From IMG/VR virus record IMGVR_UViG_3300012362_000004, positions 1 through 45,569 of that record: a stretch of DNA of 45,569 nucleotides. One strand, given 5' to 3'. Shown in pieces: positions 22,393 through 29,735 of this stretch. How positions within the stretch are numbered: the stretch's first letter is position 1; each line of letters starts with the position of its first letter. Source of the DNA: a virus. The position numbers and the translations under genes are program-made. A model generated the notes under the pieces. The model did not search any database, was not told the DNA's origin, and saw only the letters and a list, made by a program, of their open reading frames with translations.

Positions 22393-23898
22393 TTACGCCG
22401 CGCCGGCGTCCTTCATGAGCACGAAGGCCGAGCCGTCCATGACCTTACCGCCGAACCGGCCGCGGCCGAGCACCACCACGGTGTTCTTCAGCGCCAGCGT
22501 GATGCCCTCCGTGACCATACGCATGTCGAAGCCCCTGCGGCGGTACAGCCGATACTTCTTCAGGGCGCCGAAGATGATGGTGTTGTTGGCCAGGCTGTTC
22601 TGGATGCTGGCCGGGTACTCCAGCAGCTGGTAACTCTGGTGGTCCATGCCGAACACGCGCCGCTGGTCGGCGCCGCTCACCGGAATCTGCCGGAAGCGCT
22701 TGTAGGCGGTGTCGGTCATGATGTGCCGGCTGTTCCAGGCGGTGCGGGCGCGGTACTGCTTGGCCAGGCCGAACACCTGCGTCTCGGCATCGTCCACCTC
22801 CAGGGCACCGCCGACGCCGTTGACCGAGTTGGTCGTGGTCGTGCCGCTGGCGGCGGTGATGCCCTGCGGTTGCGTGGTGCCGTTGCCGTTGACGATGACG
22901 TTGTCCCACTCCTTGAGGGCCGACTGGCCGATATTAGTCTGGAGCATCTGGCCGACGTTGACCGGGCTGTCGGAGAGGAAGTCGATGCCGACTTCCACCG
23001 CCACCATCACCGGGTAGATGGTGGTGTCGATCTCGGCCGCGAGCGAGGCGGTGTTGAACAGGGTAAGCGACGTGCCCTCAGCCGTACCCCAGCTGACGGT
23101 CGGGTTGCCGAGCGAGGCGCCGACCATGCGCGAGCCCCTGGGGGGCTCGACGATCTCGACGTAGGGGAAGACCTCGCTGTGCAGCAGCGGGAAAGTGACG
23201 ATCAGCTCGTCGAACCAGATCGGCACCAGTCCCTGGCCGCCGGAGCCGCCCGACTCGTCCAAGAGCGCCTTGACCTGGAGGCCGCTGATGGGCGCGATGA
23301 AGTCCTCCTGGCCGTCGGCGGTGAACCAGTCCTTGGCGTAGATTTCCTCCAGCAGCGCCTTCTCCTCCTCGCGCAGCGGCGCGACGTGGCGCTGCTGCAT
23401 GATAGCTGGCGTGTGCAGGCAGGCATTGTGGAACCACACGCCCGCCTTGGCGAACTCTAGCTCGCTGGGCAGCTCCACCTGGCTGCCCAGGTGCTCGACC
23501 GGCTCGCCCGTGGTGGCGTGCTTGCCCACCCACTTCTTGCGCGACCACTTCTCACTGGGGTCCTTGACGCGGACGTTCGGGTCGGCCACGTCGGCGACCG
23601 CCGCCAGGCCGCGCGTCTGGTCGGTGGCGCGGTGCGGGTCCTTGGCCGGCGGCAGCGCGGCCGGCTTGACGCCCGCCTTCTCCAGCGCGGCCGCGACGGC
23701 CTTGCCGACCACCAGCTCCATGCTGGTCTGCTGCGCGGCCGCGGCCTTCTCGGTCGTCAGCTCTGCCAGCTTGGCCGGCGTCAATTTGCCGGAGCCCAGC
23801 GCGTCGGCCAGCGCCGTCTTGTACTGGTCGTCGGTGGCCGTCTCCGGGAGCCCGGCCAGGGCACGAAGCTCTTTCTTGAGAGCGTCGGTGAACTTCAT
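22393..23898 (-). CDS. major capsid protein, HK97 fold
   Basis: 501 residues. The N-terminal 130 residues are helical and alanine-rich, as in the delta/scaffold domain of HK97-type capsid proteins. The fold-typical text follows: 'GQGLVPIWFDELIVTFPLLH' (about 220-239), 'SEVFPYVEIVEPPRGSRMVG', 'EIDTTIYPVMVAVEVGIDFL', 'SALKEWDNVIVNGNGTTQPQ' (the 'n.vi.GdGt..P.Gi' loop), 'SRHIMTDTAYKRFRQI' and 'GMDHQSYQLLEYPASIQNSL'. It forms the icosahedral shell. The protease encoded just upstream would remove its N-terminal domain. Confidence 0.9.
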   Translation of the reverse strand: MKFTDALKKELRALAGLPETATDDQYKTALADALGSGKLTPAKLAELTTEKAAAAQQTSMELVVGKAVAAALEKAGVKPAALPPAKDPHRATDQTRGLAAVADVADPNVRVKDPSEKWSRKKWVGKHATTGEPVEHLGSQVELPSELEFAKAGVWFHNACLHTPAIMQQRHVAPLREEEKALLEEIYAKDWFTADGQEDFIAPISGLQVKALLDESGGSGGQGLVPIWFDELIVTFPLLHSEVFPYVEIVEPPRGSRMVGASLGNPTVSWGTAEGTSLTLFNTASLAAEIDTTIYPVMVAVEVGIDFLSDSPVNVGQMLQTNIGQSALKEWDNVIVNGNGTTQPQGITAASGTTTTNSVNGVGGALEVDDAETQVFGLAKQYRARTAWNSRHIMTDTAYKRFRQIPVSGADQRRVFGMDHQSYQLLEYPASIQNSLANNTIIFGALKKYRLYRRRGFDMRMVTEGITLALKNTVVVLGRGRFGGKVMDGSAFVLMKDAGAA

Positions 23899-23943
23899 AT
23901 CTGGTTCCCCTCGTCCTGGTTCCCGGCTGCGCGGCCGGCGTGA

Positions 23944-23960
23944 CTATAAACTGTTAATAG
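23944..23960. repeat. 17-bp palindrome, copy 9 (CTATAAACTGTTAATAG)
   Basis: 6 bases after the protease stop (23967-23969), between the protease and the major capsid gene. Confidence 0.8.
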
Positions 23961-23966
23961 GTAGTG

Positions 23967-25958
23967 CTACAGCACCGACGCCATCGTCTCGCGGACGTTC
24001 GCCTCCCAGGCGTCGTCCACCACGTCCTTCAGGTTGATGAGGTTGGCGGGCGCCACCTTGTCGCCCTTCAGCAGAGCCGCGATCAGCCCGCAGGTCAGCT
24101 GCTCGGCGCCCAGCGCCTTGCCGGGCACGCCCGGATTGGCCGGGCCGCCACCGTCCTGAATCTCGGGGTTGGGCTTGGTGCCGACGCCGGGGTTAGCGCC
24201 GCCGGGCGTGGCCGACTCCATGACGGACTTCATGCAGGCCATGCCGTCGCGCATGGCGGCCTTGCCGAGCGCGTGCATCTTCTCGTGGCTGGCCATGTCG
24301 CTCGCCAGCCCGTAGGCGGCCTTGACCTTGGCCATGTTCTCGGCGCTGAGCACCCGCGCGGCCTTGTCGTCCGCGTCGGCGTCCTGCGTCTGGGTACCAG
24401 CCGGCTTGGGCTTAGGCTTGTCGGCCTGGCCCTCACTAGAGTCCTGCTCACCCACCACGTCCTTGATATAGGCTTGACCGGCCTTGCACATGGTCTTGTG
24501 GTCGGCGATGGTCTTGTCGTGGTCGTGGACGGCGCCGAAGTTGTCGCTCGCCTGGGTCAGCAGGGCGGCGTTCTTCTTGCTCACGGCCCGGCCCATCTTG
24601 GTCTCCATGAACGTCCTCCCCTTGGCGGTGCTCAGGAACTGCTTGGCGGACGCCTCCAGCTCGACTTCCTCGGGCGTGCCGGTCCAGGCGGCGGCGGCCA
24701 AGTCGCCGTTCCAGGCGAGGCGGTAGTAGGTGTAGCCGTCGTCGGCGTCGTAGTCGTTGTCGCCGCCTGGCCAGTAGCCGTCGTCGTAGCCCCCGTTGCG
24801 GGCCAGGACGCAGACGATGGCTTCCTTGGGGTAGGTCCCCAGGACGCTGTGCAGGTCGTAGCGGCCGGGGCGCTCGCCGGCGTGGTCGCCCAGCCACGCC
24901 TCCAGGCCGTCCTCCAGGTCGTCGATGGCGTCCTCGAATGTGCCGGGGAAGTCGGGCAGGCCGATCCGCACGGGGCCGTTGCCCTTGACAGCCGGCGGCG
25001 ACTGGAGACTCTTGAGTGCGGCGGCCAGCGGCGCGAATGCCTTGTCATTCTCGGCGCACATATTGATCGCGATTGCCACCGCCTGGGCCTGTTCTTTCCC
25101 CTCGTCCATCAGCTTGCGAATCTTGGCTGACACGCACTCATCGTCCTTGCCCTTGCCGTCACCAGGCTTGCACGTCTCGCATGCGCAGCCGGCGGCGCAC
25201 TTCTGACCGGGCACGTCCAGGCCGGTGGTGCTGACCGTCTTCGGCAGCAGGTCCCAGGTAGCCTTGACCCAGCTCTTGACGAGCGGGTGGTGCAGCTTCT
25301 CCCAGCTGAAGTCAAGTAGTTGGGCGCGGGTGTTGCTGGGCACGCTGACGCCGCTGACCTCCATGACCTCGTAGTCGAGCACGTGCCAGCCGGGCTCCTG
25401 AGTGTCACCCTTCTCACGCTTGATGGGCGTGAACTTGATCGGCCGGAAGCCGTGGCTAATCCGCAGCGCCCCGAAGTCGAACAGCTTGGCTGCGTCCTCG
25501 CCAAGCTGGGTATCGACGATGGCGCAGCGGACGACCACGAAGTCGTCGTCCTGGCTGACCACGCGGACCAGCTTGCCGATGGGTTGCAGCGGGACGTGCT
25601 GCCACAGGAGTGGCATCAGCGGATCGACCTGCGCGCCCTTGCTCTCCAGCAGATCGCCGTCGCGGTCCTTGGTGGTCGCGGTGAGCACGCAGTCGAACTC
25701 GGCGATGGCGTTCTTGACCGTGGTGTAGCCCCTGAATTCCTTGATCTTCAGCGGCTCGTCAAAGTAGGTCAGCTCCTGCGCGGCCGCCTTGAGGACCGTG
25801 GCCCAGAGCGAGGCGGTGCCTAGCTGGGCCAGCGCGCAGCCGCCGTCCCCGTCCCGGCAGGCCAGCACAGTCTTGAGCCAGCGGTCGGCTGAGAGGATGC
25901 CGCGCGCGCCGTCCCGCTGGGCGTGCTGGATCAAACTGCCTAGCTCGGTGAGACTCAC
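23967..25958 (-). CDS. prohead protease with long C-terminal scaffold-like extension
   Basis: 663 residues from a GTG at 25958, one base after a palindrome. Residues about 60-215 are the HK97-family prohead protease: 'RDGDLLESKGAQVDPLMPLL' then WQH with the catalytic His at about 121, 'ISHGFRPIKFTPI' at 167-179, and 'EVSGVSVPSNTRA' at 200-212 with the likely Ser at 202. It cleaves scaffold and capsid N-termini during head maturation. The remaining 440 residues are far longer than usual. They hold a Cys cluster (CAAGCACETC, about 250), 'ECVSAKIRKLMDEGKEQAQA' and a charged helical region, and may act as the scaffold. Confidence 0.85.
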   Translation of the reverse strand: MSLTELGSLIQHAQRDGARGILSADRWLKTVLACRDGDGGCALAQLGTASLWATVLKAAAQELTYFDEPLKIKEFRGYTTVKNAIAEFDCVLTATTKDRDGDLLESKGAQVDPLMPLLWQHVPLQPIGKLVRVVSQDDDFVVVRCAIVDTQLGEDAAKLFDFGALRISHGFRPIKFTPIKREKGDTQEPGWHVLDYEVMEVSGVSVPSNTRAQLLDFSWEKLHHPLVKSWVKATWDLLPKTVSTTGLDVPGQKCAAGCACETCKPGDGKGKDDECVSAKIRKLMDEGKEQAQAVAIAINMCAENDKAFAPLAAALKSLQSPPAVKGNGPVRIGLPDFPGTFEDAIDDLEDGLEAWLGDHAGERPGRYDLHSVLGTYPKEAIVCVLARNGGYDDGYWPGGDNDYDADDGYTYYRLAWNGDLAAAAWTGTPEEVELEASAKQFLSTAKGRTFMETKMGRAVSKKNAALLTQASDNFGAVHDHDKTIADHKTMCKAGQAYIKDVVGEQDSSEGQADKPKPKPAGTQTQDADADDKAARVLSAENMAKVKAAYGLASDMASHEKMHALGKAAMRDGMACMKSVMESATPGGANPGVGTKPNPEIQDGGGPANPGVPGKALGAEQLTCGLIAALLKGDKVAPANLINLKDVVDDAWEANVRETMASVL

Positions 25959-25975
25959 CTATTAACCCTTAATAG
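25959..25975. repeat. 17-bp palindrome, copy 10 (CTATTAACCCTTAATAG)
   Basis: Contains the stop codon (25969-25971) of the upstream gene and touches the GTG start of the protease. Confidence 0.85.
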
Positions 25976-26439
25976 AGTCGCAGGGCGGTGAACTGGGCGA
26001 TGTCGAAGTTCAAGTCGGCGCCGGCTCCACCCACGTCGCCGGTGCCGTCGTCGTAGACCGTGCTGGCCCACAGCTCCAGGTCGCACTTGCCGGCGACCAG
26101 CTGGGTGCCGTTGGCCGGCGAGCCGGTGAGTGACAGCACGCCCTGAAACGAGACCGCCTGACGCTTCTGGGCACCGTTGCCGCTCAGACGGGCGCCGATG
26201 CCGGTCTGCTTCACACCGTCCACGTACAGGTACAGGTCCAGCTCGCGCACGGCCCCCATCCACATCGAGCCACTAAACATCACCAGGTAGATGCCGCGCT
26301 CCACCACCTGGAGCTTGTTGCTAGCCAAAACCGGCGCGACTGACTGGTCGCCGTCGCTGCTGGACGTGTGCTGGCCGGCGGCGGTGAACACCGCCAGCTT
26401 GGCCGGCGTACTGGTCACCTGCACTTCAGCAGACTGCAC
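25969..26439 (-). CDS. structural protein at the head of the late operon
   Basis: 156 residues from a GTG at 26439. The frame is open further upstream ('AAIYVPHGQLNL') but has no start codon before the terminator. Beta-sandwich-like sequence: 'LQVVERGIYLVMFSGSMWMG', 'ELDLYLYVDGVKQTGIGARL', 'AVSFQGVLSLTGSPANGTQL', resembling C1q/TNF-like or other trimeric tip folds in phage proteins. It is the first gene after the promoter-terminator leader. Start uncertain. Confidence 0.65.
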   Translation of the reverse strand: MQSAEVQVTSTPAKLAVFTAAGQHTSSSDGDQSVAPVLASNKLQVVERGIYLVMFSGSMWMGAVRELDLYLYVDGVKQTGIGARLSGNGAQKRQAVSFQGVLSLTGSPANGTQLVAGKCDLELWASTVYDDGTGDVGGAGADLNFDIAQFTALRLY

Positions 26440-26487
26440 CAGATTAAGCTGCCCGTGGGGAACGTAGATGGCGGCTCCCGGTAAACG

Positions 26488-26530
26488 AAAAAGGCCGGGC
26501 TGGGAACCTGGGTAGGTCCCTAGCCCGGCC
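26488..26530 (-). terminator. intrinsic terminator in the late-operon leader
   Basis: On the minus strand a 9-bp GC stem (26493-26501 with 26522-26530) plus an inner GGGACC/GGTTCCC extension is followed by TTTTT. It lies only about 55 bases after the strong promoter start and about 50 bases before the first late gene. It would stop most transcripts unless antiterminated. Confidence 0.85.
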
Positions 26531-26588
26531 TCGTAAGTCGTGACGTTACAATCGGCTCGGGGGTGCCGTCAAATGGAGACGGCCCACT
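26531..26588 (-). ncRNA. candidate short leader RNA between late promoter and terminator
   Basis: Predicted start near 26588 and end near 26488 give an RNA of about 100 bases with no reading frame of note. By analogy to lambda pR'/tR' this could be a 6S-like leader. It is inferred only from the promoter and terminator placement. Confidence 0.4.
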
Positions 26589-26594
26589 TACAAG

Positions 26595-26623
26595 AGAGTA
26601 AGCAGGCCGGCGGGAAGTGTCAA
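26595..26623 (-). promoter_or_regulatory. strong sigma70-like promoter before the late operon
   Basis: Perfect TTGACA at 26618-26623, 17 bp, TACTCT at 26595-26600. Unlike the early promoters it lacks the TTCGTGTGC element and has no palindrome at its -35. Confidence 0.7.
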
Positions 26624-26633
26624 GGGGAATTAT

Positions 26634-27170
26634 TTACGCCGTCTGCAACCGGGCCGCCTGGCGCGGCGCGCCGGCCTTGGTCAGCGTGTCCTGGTAGTCC
26701 AGCGCTTGGGCCAGCAGGGCATGCTGTTCGTCCTTCGGCAGCACGACTTCGATCAACGTGCCGGGCTGCGAGGCGGTCGCGTACTCCGTGCCCTTGCCAA
26801 GCCCGGACAGCACCACTTGCTCGACGCTGTACGGCACCATGACGCCGTCTTGCAGCGAGGAGCCTTCCTGCGTCCGGCGGCTGACCTGCGTCACCTTGAC
26901 CCACACGTCGTAGACCTGACAGCTCATGGTGACGCCGCCCATCTTGACCACGTCGCCGACCTGGATCGTCTCAATCGGCCGGCTGCGGAGCTGCTTCAGG
27001 TACAGCAGGGCCGCGTGGCCCCGCTTGGTGTAGGTCCGCTTGCGCCCGCAGCAGCGGAAGCAGGTGGTGCCGTAGCTCTGGCAGTAGCTGTAGTTGCCGG
27101 AGCCGCCGCAGCGGCTGCACGTCTCGGTTTCCAGGTGGCGGGCGGTGGTCGGCTCGTTAGTGGTCTGCAT
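26634..27170 (-). CDS. zinc-ribbon protein of unknown function
   Basis: 178 residues from the ATG at 27170 with CAGGAGTC upstream. CSRCGGSGNYSYCQSYGTTC and FRCCGRKRTYTKRG (about 18-50) make a DnaJ-like zinc unit. Then 'RPIETIQVGDVVKMGGVTMS' looks like a small beta domain, and the end is helical. Same general layout ('IE.IQVG...') as the 43921-44481 product, so the two may be distant relatives. Expressed from its own promoter at 27206-27234. Role unknown. Confidence 0.7.
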   Translation of the reverse strand: MQTTNEPTTARHLETETCSRCGGSGNYSYCQSYGTTCFRCCGRKRTYTKRGHAALLYLKQLRSRPIETIQVGDVVKMGGVTMSCQVYDVWVKVTQVSRRTQEGSSLQDGVMVPYSVEQVVLSGLGKGTEYATASQPGTLIEVVLPKDEQHALLAQALDYQDTLTKAGAPRQAARLQTA

Positions 27171-27205
27171 GGCTGACTCCTGTAGGTTGCGTTCGTTACT
27201 ATCTA

Positions 27206-27234
27206 AAGATAGCACACGAACGCACCCACATCAA
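27206..27234 (-). promoter_or_regulatory. early-type promoter
   Basis: TTGATG at 27229-27234, 17 bp ending TTCGTGTGC, TATCTT at 27206-27211. Start near 27199, 29 bases before the ATG at 27170. Confidence 0.8.
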
Positions 27235-27255
27235 CTATTAAATTGAAAGCGATAG
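27235..27255. repeat. palindrome variant, copy 11 (21 bp)
   Basis: CTATTAAA and CGATAG arms with a longer centre. Three bases after the stop of the 27259 gene and directly against the -35 at 27234. The most divergent copy. Confidence 0.5.
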
Positions 27256-27258
27256 TTC

Positions 27259-27522
27259 CTAGCTGCGGTAGATCGGGTCGTCGGCCGACAGCGACAGGTC
27301 GCGGACGTAGTCACTGCCCTCGCGCTCGATGATGGCGGCAAAGTGGGCGACGTTCTGGGCCGGCGCCAGGAAGCGGCCGCAGCCGCAGCGGACGAGGATT
27401 AGCCGCTGGCGGTCGTACTGGGCGATGACGGCCACGTCGCCGTCGCGGAGGAAGCCGCCGTGCTCGTCTATGGCGGTCTTCAGGACGCGGGCCAGGTCGG
27501 GGTGCTGCTGTGCAGTCTGCAT
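27259..27522 (-). CDS. small protein of unknown function
   Basis: 87 residues, ATG at 27522 with AGGAGTTACCT upstream. 'AIDEHGGFLRDGDVAVIAQY' then DRQRLILVRCGCGRFLAPAQ suggests a small beta fold with a CGCG turn. Last gene of the operon from the 28013 promoter. No family recognised. Confidence 0.7.
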   Translation of the reverse strand: MQTAQQHPDLARVLKTAIDEHGGFLRDGDVAVIAQYDRQRLILVRCGCGRFLAPAQNVAHFAAIIEREGSDYVRDLSLSADDPIYRS

Positions 27523-27555
27523 AGGTAACTCCTGAAGTAGCGGGCGACCTCGGGG

Positions 27556-27708
27556 TTAGTCGGCGTAGCCGTTGACGTACAGCCGGCGCGGGGCGGTGCC
27601 CGGGTTCAGGCGGGCCGCCCGGCGGCTCTTGCGGGCGGCGGTCTTCTTGGCCTGGCGGCGCTCGCCGCGGCTGGAGTGACGGGTGATCTTGCAGGGCAGG
27701 GACCGCAT
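27556..27708 (-). CDS. small basic protein
   Basis: 50 residues from the ATG at 27708, with CCGGAGTC upstream. The frame extends to 27753 without support. Strongly basic (KKTAARKSRRAARLN). Between two small genes of one operon. Probably nucleic-acid binding by charge only. Confidence 0.6.
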   Translation of the reverse strand: MRSLPCKITRHSSRGERRQAKKTAARKSRRAARLNPGTAPRRLYVNGYAD

Positions 27709-27721
27709 GAGAGGACTCCGG

Positions 27722-27955
27722 TTAGCAGTAGATTTCGACGCCGAACCTATCACCGACCGGCCGCACGCGGGCGGGATAGCCCAGGTGACGGCCCGCGACC
27801 TGCTCGGCCAGTTCGCGCGTGGCCCAGGTGCTGACCTTGCTAATGTGGCAGTTGGTGGTGCGGAGCCACTGCCACGCCGCCGGCAGGCTATTCAGCCGGT
27901 CCAGTTCAGCCAGTGCCCGCCCGACACCCCTAACCGCCCTGCTTAGCTCGTTCAT
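27722..27955 (-). CDS. small protein of unknown function
   Basis: 77 residues, ATG at 27955 with GGGAGACGAAA upstream. N-terminal helix MNELSRAVRGVGRALAELDR, then 'WATRELAEQVAGRHLGYPAR' and a final strand. First gene of the operon from the promoter at 27990-28018. No family recognised. Confidence 0.7.
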   Translation of the reverse strand: MNELSRAVRGVGRALAELDRLNSLPAAWQWLRTTNCHISKVSTWATRELAEQVAGRHLGYPARVRPVGDRFGVEIYC

Positions 27956-27989
27956 TTTCGTCTCCCGGTTTGTCGTTCGTCTCTATCTA

Positions 27990-28018
27990 AATATAGCACA
28001 CGAATAGGTGACGTGCAA
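27990..28018 (-). promoter_or_regulatory. early-type promoter
   Basis: TTGCAC at 28013-28018, 17 bp ending TTCGTGTGC, TATATT at 27990-27995. The palindrome at 28019 abuts the -35. Confidence 0.85.
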
Positions 28019-28035
28019 CTATTTTCTTTAAATAG
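28019..28035. repeat. 17-bp palindrome, copy 12 (CTATTTTCTTTAAATAG)
   Basis: 2 bases after the stop of the 28038 gene and 0 bases from the -35. Inner part divergent (TTTTC/TTAAA), outer CTATT/AATAG kept. Confidence 0.65.
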
Positions 28036-28037
28036 TT

Positions 28038-28388
28038 TCAGGTCGTGGCGACGGCCAGCAGCGGGGACTTGACGGGCAGCAGCACGACCTCTTCGGTCAC
28101 GCGGGCGCGGACGGCCCGGCCGGACTCCCAGACAACCTCACCCTGGCAGCGGCCCTTGAGCAAGTCGGCCGCGCGGCAGGTCGCGGTGCCGAGCAAGAAC
28201 TGGGTGGCCATCTCCAGGTTGTCGCGGATCGCGACCTCGGATACGTCGGTCAGCTTAGCCTGGCGGCAGCGGCCCTGCTCGAACAGCAGTACGACCGTCA
28301 CTGAACCGTCCAGGCCGCCGGGCTGGAGCCGGCGCAGGGCGGCCACCGCTAACCAGTCCAGGGCCTGCTTGACGATTTCTGCCGACAT
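28038..28388 (-). CDS. small protein of unknown function
   Basis: 116 residues from the ATG at 28388. An in-frame GTG at 28394 lies inside a palindrome copy. Sequence 'SVTVVLLFEQGRCRQAKLTD' and 'LGTATCRAADLLKGRCQGEV' suggests an alpha/beta fold. Last gene of the operon from the 29613 promoter. No family recognised. Confidence 0.65.
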   Translation of the reverse strand: MSAEIVKQALDWLAVAALRRLQPGGLDGSVTVVLLFEQGRCRQAKLTDVSEVAIRDNLEMATQFLLGTATCRAADLLKGRCQGEVVWESGRAVRARVTEEVVLLPVKSPLLAVATT

Positions 28389-28393
28389 GCTCA

Positions 28394-28410
28394 CTATAAT
28401 CCGTTAATAG
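28394..28410. repeat. 17-bp palindrome, copy 13 (CTATAATCCGTTAATAG)
   Basis: 5 bases upstream of the ATG at 28388, in the 65-base gap after the 28454 stop. No promoter visible beside it. Confidence 0.7.
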
Positions 28411-28453
28411 GTAGGGGCGCCCGCAACGGCTTAGTGTACAGCAGGTGATGGTA

Positions 28454-28639
28454 TTACGGCAAGACCGTAAACTCATCCAGCCGCAATGCTAGCCGCAGGT
28501 CGGGCCGCACGCGGACGTTGTACCAGCCGGTGCCGGGTACCGTGTCCTCCAGTACGCCGAGCGTGTCGCGCCACGGGCAATCGGCAGTGATCTTGACCAC
28601 TTTGCGGCTGCGCGCAGCCTGGTCCACTAGCTCTTGCAT
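28454..28639 (-). CDS. small protein of unknown function
   Basis: 61 residues, ATG at 28639 with AGGAGACACCC upstream. 'KVVKITADCPWRDTLGVLED' then GTGWYNVRVRPDLRLALRLD looks like a short beta barrel. Alone between neighbours of the same operon. No family recognised. Confidence 0.65.
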   Translation of the reverse strand: MQELVDQAARSRKVVKITADCPWRDTLGVLEDTVPGTGWYNVRVRPDLRLALRLDEFTVLP

Positions 28640-28648
28640 GGGTGTCTC

Positions 28649-29068
28649 CTATGCGGTCTGTTGATAGCCGTGATTCTTCAGCCAGGCGGCGCCGTCGGCC
28701 CGGTAGCGGCTGAACTCAGTGCCGTCCGCCACGGCCGGGTCACTGGAGCGGCAGCAAAGCACAAAGCGGCCGTTGCCTATCCAGGCACCGCTGAACACCG
28801 GCACGCCGTCCCGGTAGCGCGTGACCACAATGACGCCGATGCCTCCAGCACACTCAGCAGCGCCGGCGACCGCGACCTGGTAGATCGTCCAGCGCGGCGC
28901 AGCCTTGCGCGGCAGCCGGTGGATGAACTCCGGCCCGTGCTCGTCCTGCTGGTCGCGGATGCGGACGTGGTAGTAGTTATCACCCGGCACCGGCTCGAAG
29001 ACCTGGAACAGGACCGGCGGGTACTCGGGGACGTGCTGGGTCAGCTTGGGCAGGCGCTGGCGGCTCAT
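28649..29068 (-). CDS. protein of unknown function
   Basis: 139 residues from the ATG at 29068 with AGGGAG eight bases upstream. The longer frame is an artefact. Beta-rich middle ('GDNYYHVRIRDQQDEHGPEF', 'WTIYQVAVAGAAECAGGIGV', 'GVPVFSGAWIGNGRFVLCC') and a C-terminal 'YRADGAAWLKNHGYQQTA'. Its 5' end overlaps the preceding gene by 89 bases. No family recognised. Confidence 0.65.
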   Translation of the reverse strand: MSRQRLPKLTQHVPEYPPVLFQVFEPVPGDNYYHVRIRDQQDEHGPEFIHRLPRKAAPRWTIYQVAVAGAAECAGGIGVIVVTRYRDGVPVFSGAWIGNGRFVLCCRSSDPAVADGTEFSRYRADGAAWLKNHGYQQTA

Positions 29069-29219
29069 GCTGTAGCTCCCTGTGGGTAAGACCGCCAGCT
29101 GCCCAGCAGCGGCGGCAGGCCCAGCCGAACCAGTTGCCATTAACTGGCCGAAGTGCCCGTTTCTTGTGGCAGCTGCCACACTTGCCGAAGCCAAAGTAGG
29201 TTTGCTTGAAACCCTTCAT
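28980..29219 (-). CDS. small zinc-ribbon protein
   Basis: 79 residues, ATG at 29219 overlapping the upstream stop as ATGA, with GGGAGGA upstream. CGSC at 14-17 and CRRC at 35-38 form a zinc ribbon. The alanine/proline-rich tail after residue 53 overlaps the next gene and may reflect a missed earlier stop. The first 50 residues are secure. Confidence 0.6.
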   Translation of the reverse strand: MKGFKQTYFGFGKCGSCHKKRALRPVNGNWFGWACRRCWAAGGLTHRELQHEPPAPAQADPARPRVPAGPVPGLRAGAG

Positions 29220-29431
29220 ACACGGTATCCTCCCGACCACTGCGCCACCACCTTGGCCTGCGGGAAGCGTGTCGCCAGCTCGTGATAGGGGCCGCCGACG
29301 TAGCCGTTGGGGCCGAGTTGGCGCAGCTCGTACTGACTGTAGCGGCCGGCCCGGTAGGCGTTCAGTGACCGCAGGGCGCACGCCTTCTCGGCGCGGCGGC
29401 GGTCGGGGTAGGTCTGGATGGCATTCGACAT
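29216..29431 (-). CDS. small protein of unknown function
   Basis: 71 residues from the ATG at 29431 with CAGGAGTCACCC upstream. 'DRRRAEKACALRSLNAYRAG' is a basic helix, then 'YELRQLGPNGYVGGPYHELA' a turn-rich part. Stop overlaps the next start by four bases. No family recognised. Confidence 0.7.
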   Translation of the reverse strand: MSNAIQTYPDRRRAEKACALRSLNAYRAGRYSQYELRQLGPNGYVGGPYHELATRFPQAKVVAQWSGGYRV

Positions 29432-29468
29432 GGGTGACTCCTGTAGAGGTTGGCAGGTGAACGCTGAC

Positions 29469-29582
29469 CTACTCGTCATCGTCATCGAACGCCATGTCCA
29501 CCAGCACCGAGCTGGGGCAGCCGGTCGCCAGCGTCATGAGCAGGATGAAGAAGGCGTAAGTCAGCTTGAGAAAAGTCTTCAC
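29469..29582 (-). CDS. tiny lipoprotein
   Basis: 37 residues from a GTG at 29582, with AAGGAG seven bases upstream. KTFLKLTYAFFILLMTLATGC is a basic start, a hydrophobic segment and a lipobox (LATGC, Cys at 22). The mature part PSSVLVDMAFDDDDE is only 16 residues and ends in acidic residues. It is the first gene after the promoter at 29613-29641. Phage lipoproteins of this type often block re-infection by masking a receptor (T5 Llp, T1 Cor). Here that is inferred only. Confidence 0.7.
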   Translation of the reverse strand: MKTFLKLTYAFFILLMTLATGCPSSVLVDMAFDDDDE

Positions 29583-29612
29583 GGTCGTCTCCTTTATGTT
29601 CGTCTCTACACA

Positions 29613-29641
29613 AAGATAGCACACAAACGGCAGCGCGTCAA
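29613..29641 (-). promoter_or_regulatory. early-type promoter
   Basis: TTGACG at 29636-29641, 17 bp ending TTTGTGTGC, TATCTT at 29613-29618. Drives the lipoprotein and five more genes. Confidence 0.8.
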
Positions 29642-29642
29642 C

Positions 29643-29659
29643 CTATTAACGGAAAATAG
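29643..29659. repeat. 17-bp palindrome, copy 14 (CTATTAACGGAAAATAG)
   Basis: 3 bases after the stop of the remnant frame and 1 base from the -35. Confidence 0.75.
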
Positions 29660-29662
29660 TTC

Positions 29663-29735
29663 TAGTCGCCGCCGGTGAAGCGCCAGCTACTGGCCACGGT
29701 GTCCCAGGTGCCGTCGCGGCGCGTGCAATGATTAT
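29663..29735 (-). pseudogene. headless gene remnant
   Basis: An open frame ends in RRDGTWDTVASSWRFTGGD then TAG at 29663-29665, directly before a palindrome as real genes do. Upstream it runs into a TAA within the AT-rich patch and has no start codon. The 5' part seems to have been lost or replaced by the AT-rich insert. Confidence 0.5.

Noticed and set aside
23964-25130. 388-codon plus-strand frame opposite the protease
   Set aside because: No protein-like pattern; the minus-strand protease motifs are clear.
29216-29582. Frame starting at 29485 as one 89-residue protein
   Set aside because: The start at 29431 has a strong ribosome site, and the upstream part overlaps the lipoprotein region.
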